DNA of 64,000 nt from Paulinella micropora (GCA_009731375.1 BJOX01000024.1:1335907-1399906); one strand, 5' to 3'. Positions 9,410 to 19,362 are shown, counted from the stretch's first letter. Notes: generated from the sequence alone by a model not told the origin. Numbers and translations are program-made.

Positions 9410-11772
9410 CCCCCTCTCTTGCCTCTGCGTTCTCTTTGTCTGCTCCTGCTTCTTTGCCTATGCCTTTTCATGCCAGTCCTGCCTCCTGCCTAACTGGTCG
9501 AGCTCCTTCTGCTGCTGCTTCTTTGTTGGCCTCCTCGTCTTCGTTCTTGGCTCTTGCTGGGTCGTCCCGTCCTCTCTCTTGCTATCCTTTGCTACCGTTT
9601 CACCGTTTCCTGCTCTTTGTTTGTCTTCTTCTCTTTCTCCTTCTTCTTCTTCTTCTTCCTCCTCTTCTTCTTCTTCTTCTTCTTCTTCTTCTCTTTCTTC
9701 TCCTTCATCCTCTATTCTTTCTTCTCGCTCTATTCTTTCTTCTCCCTCTATTCTTTCTTCTCATTCTCCTTTTATCCTTTCTTCTCATCCTTCTAGTCTC
9801 CTTTCTCCCTTTATCCTTTCTTTTTCTCCTTCCCCTTCTATTCCTTCTTCTGCTTCTGTTCTTTCTTTTCCTTCTCCTCCTTCTGTTCTTTCTTCTCCTC
9901 CGTGTATTCTTTCTTCTCCTTCTATTCTTTCTTCTCCTTCTCCTTCTGTTCTCTCTTCTTCTTCTTCTATTCTCTCGTCTCCTTCTTCTATTCTCTTTTC
10001 TCCTTCTGCTCCTCCTTTTTCTTTTCTTTCTTCTCCTTCTATTCTTTCTTCTTCTGCTATTCTTGCTTCTCATTCTGCTCTTTCTTCTCCTTCTCCTTCT
10101 ATTCTTTCTTCTCCTTCTCTTTCTCCTTCTATTCGTTCTCCTCCTCCTCTTATTCTCTCTTCTCCTCCTTCTTGTCTTTCTTCGCCTTCTATTCTTTCTT
10201 CTCCTTCTCCTCCTATTCTTTCTTCTCCTTCTCCTCCTATTCTTTCTTCTCCTTCTCCTTCTAGTCTTGCTTCTCCTTCTCCTTCTGGTGTTCCTTCTCC
10301 TTCTCTTTCTTTTCTTTCTTCTCCCTCTCTTTCTATGCTTTCTTCTCCCTCTCCTTCTATTCTTTCTTCTTCTATTCTTTCTTCTCCTTCTGTCCTTTCT
10401 CCTCCTTCTCCTTCTATCCTTTCTTCTCCCTCTCCTATTCTTTTTTCCCCTTTTCCTCCCACTCTTTCTTCTTCTATTCTTTCTTCTTCTTCTCATTCTA
10501 CTCGTTCTTCTCCTTCTATTCTTTCTTCTCCTTGTCCGTCTATTCTTTCTTCTCCTTCTCCTTCCATTCTTTCTTCTCCTTCTCTTTCTGTTCTTTCTTC
10601 TCCTTCTCCTTCTATTCTCGCTTCTCTCTATCCTTCTATTCCTTTTTCTCCTTCTATTCTTTCTTCTCCTTCTCCCTCTATCCTTTCTTCTTCTTTCCCT
10701 TCTATCATTTCTTCTCCTTCTATTCTTTCTTCTCCTGCTATTCTTTCCTCTTCTTCTCATTCTACTCTTTCTCCTCCTTTTATTCTTTCTTTTCTTTCTC
10801 CTATTCTTTCTTCTCCTCCTTCTAATCTTTCTTCTCCTTCTTCTCCTATTCCTTCTTCTTCTTTTCCTTCTTATCCTTCTATTCTTTCTTCTCCTTCCAT
10901 TCCTTTTTTCTCCCTCTATTCTTTCTTCTCCTTCTATCCATTCTTCTCCCTCTATCCTTTCTTCTCCCTCTATCCTTTCTTCTTCTTTTCTTTCTTCTGC
11001 TTCTCCTTCTATTCTTTCTTCTCCTTCTATTCGTTCTTCTTCTCCGTTCATTCCCTTTTCTTCTTCTTCTTCTTCTTCTTCTTCTTCTTCTTCTTCTTCT
11101 TCTTCTTCTTCTTCTCCTTCCCATTCTTCTTCCCTGTCTTCTTCCCCTTCTTCTTCTTCTTCTTCTTCTCCTTCTTCTTCGTCTTCTGCGGCGGCTGCTG
11201 CTGCTGCTTGTGCTTCTACCTCTGCGTCTGCTGCTTTTGCTGTTGCTGCTGCTGCCATTGCGTCTGCCTCTGCCCCTCGGATGCCCGGCGCGGCAATCTG
11301 TTCTCCCCCTCTTCCTTCGTTGGCTTGGCATCGCGCCGGGGCGTCCGTGCCGTTGTCAAACCGCGAACGCCTCGGCGCGAGGCCCGCTTTAAATTTACGC
11401 CCTTTTTCGCCGTGTGTGTGGGAGAGGGTAAAGCATGAGGCGGAAGAGGCTATGGACGCCTCGGTCAAGTTTGTTTTTATCCCCAAGAACTTAGGTGCAG
11501 TCGAGGTACCAGATGCCTTTGCGGGCGTGGCGAGAGTGGACCAGCCGCCGGTCCCGGACTTTGGGGCGCCAAAGGACGAGCGCGCGCAACCATGGCTGTC
11601 GTTCTGGTGGATGCCGTGGGAAGCAACTGCTGCCCGAGCAGATATCGAGCTTTTCATCAAGGCGAAGGTGGTGATCCTTACCGCGGCACCGAGTAGCATC
11701 AGCGACTGGGTGGGGGCGCCCTGGGCAACGCACTGTTGGTGGGCGGGGGGCTCAGAGAAAGACACTGGGTGA
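9217..11772 (+). pseudogene. 5' part of the YR-element pol frame, carrying a giant TTC insertion
   Basis: One uninterrupted 851-codon frame. The first 130 codons are Ser/Ala-rich. The centre (about 9605-11195) is a TTC/CTT microsatellite read as Leu/Phe and then Ser/Pro. The last 190 codons (from about 11200) are ordinary protein just upstream of RT, with a Trp-rich region (WLSFWWMPWEA). The frame ends at a TGA immediately followed by nine C residues (11772-11780), after which the RT protein continues in another frame from 11789. The homopolymer is the likely site of the frameshift, whether real or a sequencing error. That a 1.6 kb expansion left the frame open is unremarkable in itself, because TTC repeats contain no stop codon. 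Confidence 0.5.
9605..11195. repeat. 1.6 kb (TTC)n-type homopyrimidine microsatellite inside the YR element
   Basis: Degenerate TTC/TCC/TAT triplets with a higher-order TATTCTTTCTTCTCCTTC motif. It ends in a pure (TTC)n run (11059-11115) and a short GCTGCT/GCG stretch. It lies between ORF1 and the RT domain and has no counterpart in the A or B repeats. Confidence 0.95.
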
Positions 11773-11788
11773 CCCCCCCCCGGAGTCG

Positions 11789-13605
11789 ATGCAGAGGATC
11801 GTGCTTGCAGACCTTCGCGCGGTGCGTGGCCGGGGGCGTGAGGTCATTGAACTGATAATCCTCCCGAGACGACGCCGAGTCCGGCAAGAGCCACGAATCA
11901 AACTTCCATTTTTCGAGGAAGAGATCACCACATACAAGACAGCGCTGAGGCTCCCGGTGTTGGCAGCTTTAGCAGACAATTGCAAGCATCTGTCGAGCGC
12001 AGAGAAAGAGTGGTTCCGAGCGGCATGTGCGGCGCAGTCCACGGGATACCGAGGCGTGGGAGAGTTCTTGCGAGACTATTCCCGCCAAGGTACGGCGGAA
12101 GTCGAGGCGAAACGATGGAAAGCGGTGAATGAGAGGGTGGCAGAGGGCAAAGCTTTGGGGCCGTTCGACCGGCCGCCCTTTCCGAACGCTGTCTGCCCGC
12201 ACCAGGCAGTCGTGGCGTAGGAGTTTGCGATTCCAAAAGGCAAGTGCGACTCTGTGTCAGACGCTATACGCAATATCAATCACGCGTCGTACCCACGCGG
12301 CCTGTCCATCAATGACCTTACTCCACTGATGGACGACGGAGTGACATATTTCATTTTCGCTCAGCACGTGGCCAATCTCGCTAGACTAGGCCGGGGTTGT
12401 TTTGGTTTCGGCGGAGACATCAAGGACGCATACCGGCAAATCGGCGTGAGAGCGGAGGACCTCTACCAGCAAGTCTCAGCGGCATGGGACAATGACGGCA
12501 AGCGCTATTTCTTTCTTGAACTCTGTGGCAAGTTCGGTCAAGTATCGGCGGGTGACAACTTTGCCAGGTTCATGGCCTTGCTGCGGATCATAGCAGAGCA
12601 TCTGCCCGGTCAGGCCGCGGTACTCTTTGACAATTACGTGGACAACCTCGTCTCCCAAGCCAAGGACGGACGAGTGGCCAGCAAGCGCTTGCAGAGGCTG
12701 AAGGACTTTTTCAGCAGCATAGGCATAGAGTTGCACGAGGTCTTTTGCGGACAGCAGTATTCGTTCCTGGGATGGGACATTGACACGGTTCGATGGTTGG
12801 TGACCATGCCGAGCAAGAGGATGAACATCGTCATCCCGCGCCTGGACGCGCTTGCTGAGGCATCATGGACGTCGGTGGACGACTACGCTTCTTTCAAAGG
12901 CCTGCTAACGTGGTTGGCGGCGGTCATTGCGTGGCTCAGGCCGTTGGTCGGACACATGCATGAGTGCCATGCAGCGATGTTGCGTCGCGGATCCAATGGC
13001 GGTCGAGTTAGCGGCAGAGTCCAAAACGGGGCAGCATGGGCTGCGGGGTTGTTGCGGCGAACTGAAGGAGCTTTCTCGATTGCTGACATGCGGCGTACGG
13101 GGGCATTCAACCAGGACTCGTTGGTATGGCAGAACGATGAGAAGTGCACGACCATCTGGGCCGATGCGAACCGGTGCAAGGGTTCGCAGTTTGGCCGCGC
13201 GTGGCTAGTCGTCTCAGATGGAGTCGGACAAGGATCCTTTTTGTCAGAAGAGTGGAGATGGGAGGATGAGGAGCTCTTTGAAGCTGAGTCGGGCGAAGAT
13301 GCTGCATCGCATAGAGAGCTTTTCAATTATTTGCAGGCAGTTTGGGAGGTGCATATGTTGACGAGGTGTGTGCGCTTTTGTGTGGTTGGAGACTGCGCGC
13401 CTGCCTGCTCATGCATTGCTAAAGCGCATTCGCCTACGCCCGGCATGCAAGCTATTGCGGAATATTAGCGTGCTTGCCTTTAGAGCTGAGAGAGAGCGCT
13501 GGCATATTGTCGATGTCCTGGTCAGGGAGAAGGCGGCGCGCCTTCAAGCGAGCGGGGGATCTTTCGTTCTTAGTTTGAGGGCCACCCGGCGTCCAAGACC
13601 GCTGA
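11789..13605 (+). pseudogene. DIRS-type reverse transcriptase and RNase H, with a nonsense codon
   Basis: Copies element RNA into DNA in the YR retroelement cycle. The N-terminal 'fingers' part (11789-12217) ends in GPFDRPPFPNAV. An in-frame TAG (12218-12220) follows, then EFAIPKGKCDSVSDAIRNIN continues in the same frame. RT motif A is GGDIKDAYRQIGVR (Asp codon 12416-12418). Motif B is GKFGQVSAGDNFARF. Motif C reads Y-V-D-N (12635-12646), where the family has YxDD. The connection motif YSFLGWDID follows. RNase H begins near 13140 (IWADAN...) with the conserved SHRELFNYLQA. After a frame change near 13460 it ends with KTADWLSKEA, the family's usual AD-LS motif, which runs straight into the recombinase. 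The stop, the frameshift and the motif C change make it a probable pseudogene. Confidence 0.85.
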
Positions 13606-14608
13606 CTGGCTAAGCAAGGAGGCAGTGGGCTACCTGGCTGGCGGACTGGCATACAGCACGAGCCGCAGCTATGCATCGGGGGTCAACCGGCTCAAGGGCT
13701 TTGCAAGCACGTTCGAGACTGATGGCTGGCTGATCCGCTGGTGGGAGCCTGACCCGGCCCTCCTTGTACTTTTCATGACGTACATCATCGGGCAGGTGTC
13801 GGTGGGGACGCTGAAGGTGTATCTGTACTGCATCCGTAATTTTTGTTTGGCGCATGGGCAAGCAGACCCTCTGAGGAATTACCATGTTGAGCGATGTTGG
13901 CGCGGTATCAAGAGGAGCAAGAAAAAGAGCAATGACAACCGTTTGACCCTTACTGTTGATCTCCTCAAGACGGTTGTGACTTTTGTTGTGAGACGTTTGG
14001 CTGAGAGGGGGCATGAGCCCGCGCGAGAAGCATGATCTGATCGTTCTCTGCATCATCATGGTGTGGGGAGTGATGGGACTTTTCCGAATCAGTGAGTTGG
14101 TTGTCTCGGGTCCTAAGCGACATGCCCGAGTTTTGAGACGTATGCACTGCACGTTATTTTCTGAGAGAGATGAAAGCTGTGTATCAACCTTGATGGTTCC
14201 AAGACCGATCCGTTCAGGGGAGTGTTGGATGTATGGCTGGCTGATCTGGACGTGGTGATTCTTTCGCCTGTTTTCTGGTTTCAGCGCTATGAGTCTTCGT
14301 TGTTTTCCGCTGGGCTCAATCGGGGGAAGGCTCAAGCCATGTTTCGGGCGAACGGTGAGATTGTTACCAGGGAGAAGTTCGTGGCGGAGCTCGCCAGCTC
14401 TTGGCCCAGTCGGGGGTCGACGACGGGTCTCGGTTCAACTGTATTTCGAAGTGGTGGAGCAAAGTCGCTGAAGTTGGCAGGTGCGTCGGACTTGGCGATC
14501 ATGCGTGCTGGACGTTGGTCGTCGGACTGCTTCAAGCGATATATTGAGACGCCGCGGGGTGAGATCATGTTGGAGCAACGCAGTCTAGTTAGCAATTTCG
14601 AACGATAG
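13606..14608 (+). pseudogene. Tyrosine recombinase (YR integrase) of the retroelement, two frameshifts
   Basis: Would join the circular DNA copy to the target by site-specific recombination, the step that replaces DDE integrase in DIRS-order elements. The SAM-like N-terminal core-binding part is at 13625-14020 (STSRSYASGVNRLKGF). After a frameshift near 14020, catalytic box I reads GLFRISELV (Arg codon 14085-14087). After a second shift near 14230, box II reads STVFRSGGAKSLKLAGASDL (Arg 14447-14449). It continues AGRWSSDCFKRYIE, with the nucleophile Tyr at 14540-14542. The His expected three residues before the box II Arg is Thr here. About 1 kb is the normal size for the domain. The TAG stop is followed by B1. 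Confidence 0.85.
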
Positions 14609-14629
14609 AGACATTTCGGCCCTGGGTGG

Positions 14630-14845
14630 GCCTGGGTAGTGCCGGGTGGCAAACCTGGCTAGGATATATGCGTGCACGGCGAGTGCGAGTTTCAGTCTTT
14701 TTCATATTTTGCTAATATTAGTCCTAAACCCATAGCGAGTGCGGTAGTGATCTTTCCTTTGCACCCGGCATGGGCCGATGCTGCCTCTATCTGTTCATTG
14801 TCTTTATTAAGTATATGGTTTTCGACCTTATGTTTGAAGTTTAAT
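14630..14845 (+). repeat. B1 repeat of the YR retroelement
   Basis: Runs from GCCTGGGTAGTGCCGGGTGG to TTTGAAGTTTAAT and is directly abutted by A2. It matches B2 (15201-15693) except for a 276 bp insertion in B2. Confidence 0.9.
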
Positions 14846-15165
14846 GTAAGTAAACACTGCACGTTTTTACTATTGTTAGACTTTAAGAAGAACGGTCAAA
14901 GCCGGCTGCCGGGCGACGGTTAAGCTTTTTATTTTGCATAGGCTTTGCCAGTAGCGGTTACTTTTGCTTTATTCATTTACGTTATGGCATTTGCTTCAGT
15001 CTGCTGCCTTCAAGTTTGCCTTGGCTAGTTTCCATTTTTATATAGCGCTTTCCTTTTATTGCCTTTATGAAAGTTTGGGGCATTCTTCTTTTTAGGGAAG
15101 CTCTCTCAGTTGCATGTCTTTGAATTCACAAATCGTCTCGATTTCGATTTCGTTTTTTTGTGTTC
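14846..15165 (+). repeat. A2 repeat of the YR retroelement
   Basis: Second copy of A1, 320 bp, starting GTAAGTAAACACTGCACG and ending TTTTTTTGTGTTC. A 35 bp CCCTCC-rich spacer separates it from B2. Confidence 0.9.
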
Positions 15166-15200
15166 CCTCCCTCCCACCCTTTATTTGTTATGAGTATTGT

Positions 15201-15693
15201 GCCTGGGTAGTGTCGGGTGGCAAACCTGGCTAGGACATATGCGTGCACGGCGAGTGCGAGTTTCAGTGCTTTTCATATTTTGCTAATATTGCTGTTGACA
15301 TTCAAGACAACAAAAAAAATTGATTTTTCTGTTTTGGTTGGAATTTCAGTTTTGGTTGGAATTTTGATTTTGGGTGAAAATTTGAATTTTTCAAATTAAC
15401 TGCTATATTCGTCCGCAAAATATCGTAAATTTTCGCGAAATGTTACCGTTAAATTTGAAAATTTGAATTTTTGTCACAAAAATGAAAAACTGTCACAAAA
15501 ATGAAAATCTGACACAAAAATGAAAAACTAATTTTTGTTGTTGTCTTGAATGTCAACAGAAATATTAGTCCTAAACCCATAGCGAGTGCGGCTAGTGATC
15601 TTTCCTTTGCACCCGGCATGGGCCGATGCTGCCTCTATCTGTTGATTGTCTTTATTAAATATATGGCTTTCGACCTTATGTTTGAAATTTAAT
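15201..15693 (+). repeat. B2 terminal repeat of the YR retroelement, interrupted
   Basis: Same sequence as B1 but split at GCTAATATT by a TIR element. Without the inserted element and its duplicated 6 bp it is 217 bp, against 216 bp for B1. The element ends at TTTAAT, followed by Copia LTR sequence. Confidence 0.9.
15291..15560. mobile_element. 270 bp MITE-like TIR element inside B2
   Basis: Perfect 22 bp terminal inverted repeats beginning CTGTTGACATTCAAGAC sit one base in from each end. The flanking direct repeat AATATT (15285-15290 and 15561-15566) is single in B1, so it is the target-site duplication. The interior is AT-rich and non-coding, with tandem CACAAAAATGAAAA motifs near the right end. 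It is a non-autonomous DNA transposon. The superfamily is not assigned from 6 bp alone. Confidence 0.9.
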
Positions 15694-15770
15694 ATATATA
15701 AAACGTTAGTGGTGTGAGAAAACAAGTGAAAAAAAAGAGAAGCGGGCTGTATGCGAAAAATAATACTATC
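15694..15770 (-). mobile_element. Right half of the Copia LTR split by the YR element
   Basis: TATATAAAACGTTAGTGGTG and onward matches 6480-6560 of the intact Copia 5' remnant. Together with 6826-7228 it forms the pre-insertion target. Confidence 0.7.
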
Positions 15771-15789
15771 TGGCCATCTTTTTCGCCCA

Positions 15790-16175
15790 CCCGAGGCCAG
15801 AAAAATCAGGAGGACGATACCCGAGACAAGAAATAGAACAGCGTCGGGAACTCGAAGAAGGACTGGACGATGGTACCGAGCAGGAAGAATGGGAAATAGA
15901 TGAGAGCGCGACTGAGGAACTATCATCCTCTCAAAAAGGGGGTTAGGGGAATCCAGAACCAAACATATCGATGTCAGGTCACCTACCACCTGCTCGAAAA
16001 GTTAGGTAAGAAGGGAGTTGTCAAGTTGTTCCGGGTACCGACGGAGGAAAACATCGCGGATTTATTTACCAAAATAAATTTCACGTACGAGAAATTCAAT
16101 TACCTGGCTGATCAAATCTCGGTGAAGTTGGTGAAAGAATTTCTCGCAAAGTTTGGTGTTGAAGTCGCGTTGTAA
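15790..16175 (+). pseudogene. Copia RNase H C-terminus, internally deleted
   Basis: The first half (about 15797-15946) is an open acidic stretch ending in a TAG. The second half reads YHPLKKGVRG (the RT segment that follows motif C in this Copia family) and then, after a few residues, a Copia RNase H tail ending in VPTEENIADLFTKI before a TAA-type stop. The minus-strand element has YHPLKRRV in RT, hundreds of residues away from its RNase H tail. This copy has therefore lost the DNA between them. It is a plus-strand fragment, opposite in orientation to the large Copia copy on its right. Confidence 0.7.
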
Positions 16176-17199
16176 GTACCGGGTATTTCCCGCATAAATA
16201 TTCATGCTATGATCATTTCTAATTATATTCTCAGAAGTGGATTGTATTAATTCTCGTATATCATATTTCTCGCATACTGTACATTGAGGGGAGTGATATA
16301 GGTGACGTCGTACCTCCTTATAGGAGAAGAGGCATGACATGCATGGACTTTCACCTTTCTCTTCCCCCCCCCCCCCCCCCCCCCCCCCTTTANNNNNNNN
16401 NNAGTCGAGGGGGAGGATGAGAAGCGCCGCGGCGAAGGCTGATTCGGCCCCCGGAAACTTACTAAGTATGTGCGTGTTCCCGTGCTGGCGCAAGCTCGAG
16501 AACACGCACTACTTTATAGATTCTATTGCTCAAATTCTGAAAACCCTTTGTAATCACACTATATACATAAAAATCGATAAGAGGCCAACTTGGGGGTGGA
16601 GTGGTAGACGAAGGGCGATTGATCAGACTATATGTCTTGATAGGCCCCGGGCATCTACCTGACCCCCAGACCCGCTGATAATTACAGATATTTGTATTTG
16701 TGATGTATATTATATTACTTTTGTTACTTTTATATACCCCCTTACGGGAAGCGCTTCCAAATTTTAGTTTTCATATTATGATCATATGTGAATTTTTTAT
16801 ATATATACACATATATATTTTTCATATATTTATTACATATTTATTTTATTACTTCTTTTGAAGTTATTATCATATCTCTGTATTCTTATATGATCCATAT
16901 GTATGTAATTTTCACATATTTCTCTTACTCATTTGCAAGACAGGGAGAGTAGGTAGTTAATCTCCTTCTCGTTGGGCAGGCCCGAATATACCACAGGTCC
17001 GGTGCCTTGTGCGTACTCTAGTCGATACGTACTTGCTATGGATAGGAGGGTAGCCAACCCCAACATTACTTCTCGGAGAGAGTGCGGGTAAGAGAATATG
17101 TTTCGAGTTTGTGTTTTCTGATGTTTCACAAAATAGTAATAGGAGACGTAACTTAATTAGGAACGGCAGTAATATTAATTTACTTTGTTCCAGGGGGAG
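16176..17199 (+). other. Copia 3' flank: candidate polypurine tracts, poly-C gap, AT-rich DNA
   Basis: TTGAGGGGAG|TG at about 16282 is a possible polypurine tract next to the RNase H stop. A poly-C run leads into a 10-base gap (16393-16402). At about 16735, ATACCCCCTTACGGGAAGCG repeats, in opposite orientation, a motif of the 6.4 and 7.2 kb Copia remnants. The stretch ends in CAGGGGGAG, a convincing polypurine tract directly before the LTR at 17200. No gene was seen. Confidence 0.45.
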
Positions 17200-17395
17200 T
17201 GTTGGAACTAATAATTAATTAATAGTTATGGACCGGCCATATCGGAGTAACGGTGTCGTTAGAGCCATTACTTATGATCCGGCCAGTCAAGTTACGTGGC
17301 GCGTCTGTTGGCGCCTTTTCTCATTAAAGTTGTTGTAGTGTGTTGAGCGTGTAGTACCTATCATAGATTGCTTTATTAATAGCAGTAGTCTAACA
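17200..17395 (+). repeat. Copia-type LTR, 196 bp
   Basis: Begins TGTTGGAACTAATAATTAAT after a CAGGGGGAG polypurine tract and ends AGTAGTCTAACA, so it has TG...CA ends. It is a plus-strand 3' LTR. Its right end abuts the RNase H end of the minus-strand Copia, whose own 3' LTR is missing, so this element's arrival or a deletion truncated its neighbour. No second copy of this LTR is present in the window. Confidence 0.7.
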
Positions 17396-18200
17396 GAAAC
17401 ACCCGTAATCTTTCCGGTACACCCGGAATGATAACCGCAAATTTGTTGAGCAAATAAGTAAACCGCTCGCGCGGTAACGGTTTAGTGAGTAAATCTCCTA
17501 TTTGCTTTTTAGTTCCTACCTTTATGAACTTTATCTCTCCATCTCTCTGTAGGTGATAAATGAAGTGTAATTCGAGAGGCGAATGTTTGGTGCGAGGTCC
17601 GGATAATCCTCTTTCACCCGCGAGAATTGTCTGCAAATTATCCTCGAAAATTTCTACTGCACCTTTTTTGCGGAATTCCGAGTTCCTGTCTGACATGACC
17701 TATTGCTAGTCCTCCTCTTATACATTCAGCAGCTGCGTAAATTTCCGCGTCATTTGAACTAAACGCTATCCTACTCTGTCTTTTTGAAAGCCAACCTATC
17801 GGGTCCCCTCCCCACAAGATTATAAAACCCGTGCGAGACTTACCTGTTTTCAAACAGACTTTATGAGCGGCATCGGGCCACAAAGTGACCTTAGGGTAGG
17901 ACATACCCTCTTGAACGGATTTTGGCCCGTTAAATGCTATACCGCGAAAAGACTTGATTAAATAGCGTATGATTCTGCCTAACATAGCATAAGTTACTCC
18001 CTTATCTATGGTTTGCATGACGCTTGCAGCGTTAAGAGCTTGTTCGATATCTGGTCTTGTCATTTTGGCTAAATAAAGCAAACTGCCTACTATACTCGGA
18101 ATAGACATTTTAGTACGTCGCAAAGCAGCATCTTCAGACATTGCTTCCGGTGTTTTGTCTACCGCTGGGGTACTTACCGGACGAGAATTTGCGTATCCTG
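17396..18200 (-). pseudogene. Copia RNase H domain, frameshifted
   Basis: Degrades the RNA strand during reverse transcription. From high to low coordinates it reads the RT-RNase H connection SIVGSLLYLAKMTRPDIEQ, then WPDAAHKVCLKTGKSRTGF (first Asp) and IAFSSNDAEIYAAAECI (Glu). After a frameshift near 17690 it continues with FEDNLQTI (Asp), RTKHSPLELHF and LLTKPLPRERF. A further frame change near 18197 separates it from RT. The frame runs on into the neighbouring LTR, so the natural stop has been lost. Confidence 0.85.
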
Positions 18201-19362
18201 TCTCACGTAAATTTGCAATTGGTACTTTTTTTGGTGCAAAACGATTCTGCCTTTCTCATGCACTATCTCTATTCCTTTGAATTCTTTTGCGACTCGCCTT
18301 TTGAGTGGGTGGTACCGTTCTAACGCAGACGCGAACTTATCATAAGCTTCTTTGTTAAGTGCGGAAAATATCAAATCATCCACGTGAAATACTCCCATTA
18401 TAGCTTCTGTTATGGGCTTGTCTTTCCCTACGAACATGCATAAGTCGGAGTCTAATAACCTAAATCCTAGCTTTACTAACTTAGGTGCTAGTATGTCATA
18501 CCACCTCCTACCTGCCTGAGGCGCACCATACAACACTCCATCAACACGCAATATCATCCCCTCTTTACCCTCTCTATCCATTGCTTCAGGTGGGTAGGCA
18601 AATACCGGATCTTGCATGCGGGCATTTAAGTAAGCATTTTTGAAATCAATTCCGTAAAGCTTATTACCATGCCAGGCACTTAGTTTGGCAAGCATGAGCA
18701 GTGAGCGATGTGAGGCACAAGGGACAAACAATTAATCAGGGTTGAAACTAACTCCTGGCTGTAACATGTCTCCTCTTAAAGCTAATCTAGACTTAACAAA
18801 CTTCCTTCCGTTCTCGTCTATCTTTACTTTATGAACCCACGTGAGCCTAACTACCTTGCTAACACCAGCCCTTTTGGCTTCGCTAAAGTTAACCCATGTG
18901 TATGTCTTAAAGTCTTTAAGAGATTGAATCTCTTTCTTCATGCCCTCTAACAACTCTTTCGTTGTCAGTCCCTGCTCAGCTATCTCTTTAGGCACACGAA
19001 TGTTAAAGTAAAGCAAAAGCTCATTTGGTTCATTCATGCATCTGTCATAACATAACATAACACTCTCCAACTCTCCAGCAGGCAATACGGACTCCCCCTC
19101 GCTTACCTTGTACTTGTTGATCTCAGAATTTAGCATCTTCTCTAGTCTGTCCTCAGTTGATCTCAGAATCTAGCATCTTCTCTAGTCTGTCCTCACATTG
19201 AACAAAGTGAGATGGCTTAGGTTGTTTTCTAACTTTTAACCTCTCTTTGGGGGCACACTTCTGCTTCACTATGCCTGTGCGCACTTTACTCCCCCAGCCC
19301 TTTCCGTATGTCTTCTCTGCCCACTCGTCTCCCCACTCTCTTGTAAGAACTCTCACTCTCAC
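18201..19362 (-). pseudogene. Copia reverse transcriptase with a nonsense codon and 40 bp duplication
   Basis: The N-terminal part (18735-19136) reads VVRLTWVHKVKIDENGRKF and KSRLALRGDMLQPGVSFNPD. It then meets a TAA at 18732-18734 and continues in the same frame with LFVPCASHRSLLML. Motif A is YGIDFKNAYLN. The VDGVLYGAPQAGRRWY motif follows. Motif C is F-H-V-D-D (18375-18386), keeping both catalytic Asp. Upstream, a direct duplication of 40 bp (19116-19155 and 19156-19195) shifts the frame between the linker at 19196-19362 and RT. The motifs make the assignment secure, and the lesions make it non-functional. Confidence 0.85.
19116..19195. repeat. 40 bp tandem duplication inside Copia pol
   Basis: GTTGATCTCAGAAT(T/C)TAGC... 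is repeated exactly once (19116-19155, 19156-19195) with one mismatch. 40 is not a multiple of three, so it breaks the frame. Confidence 0.9.

Larger units (their letters stand above)
7229..15693 (+). mobile_element. Tyrosine-recombinase (DIRS-order) retrotransposon with split direct repeats
   Basis: An essentially full-length but decayed element. Its layout is A1 (7229-7546), ORF1 gag-like, RT-RNase H, tyrosine recombinase, B1 (14630-14845), A2 (14846-15165) and B2 (15201-15693). The A1...B1-A2-B2 arrangement is the split-direct-repeat structure known for PAT- and Ngaro-type YR retroelements. No integrase or aspartic protease was seen, and I did not find the methyltransferase domain present in DIRS1/PAT. 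There is no target-site duplication, as expected for YR integration. Frameshifts, in-frame stops, a 1.6 kb TTC expansion and an inserted TIR element show it is inactive as assembled. The exact sub-family needs a phylogeny. Confidence 0.85.

Noticed and set aside
9705-11765. 686-codon minus-strand frame rich in Arg/Glu opposite the YR element
   Set aside because: Antisense of the TTC repeat. The non-repeat part is the shadow of the RT region.
17376-17396. Natural C-terminus of Copia RNase H reading into the LTR
   Set aside because: The last seven or so codons are the neighbouring plus-strand LTR read backwards, so the stop there is accidental.
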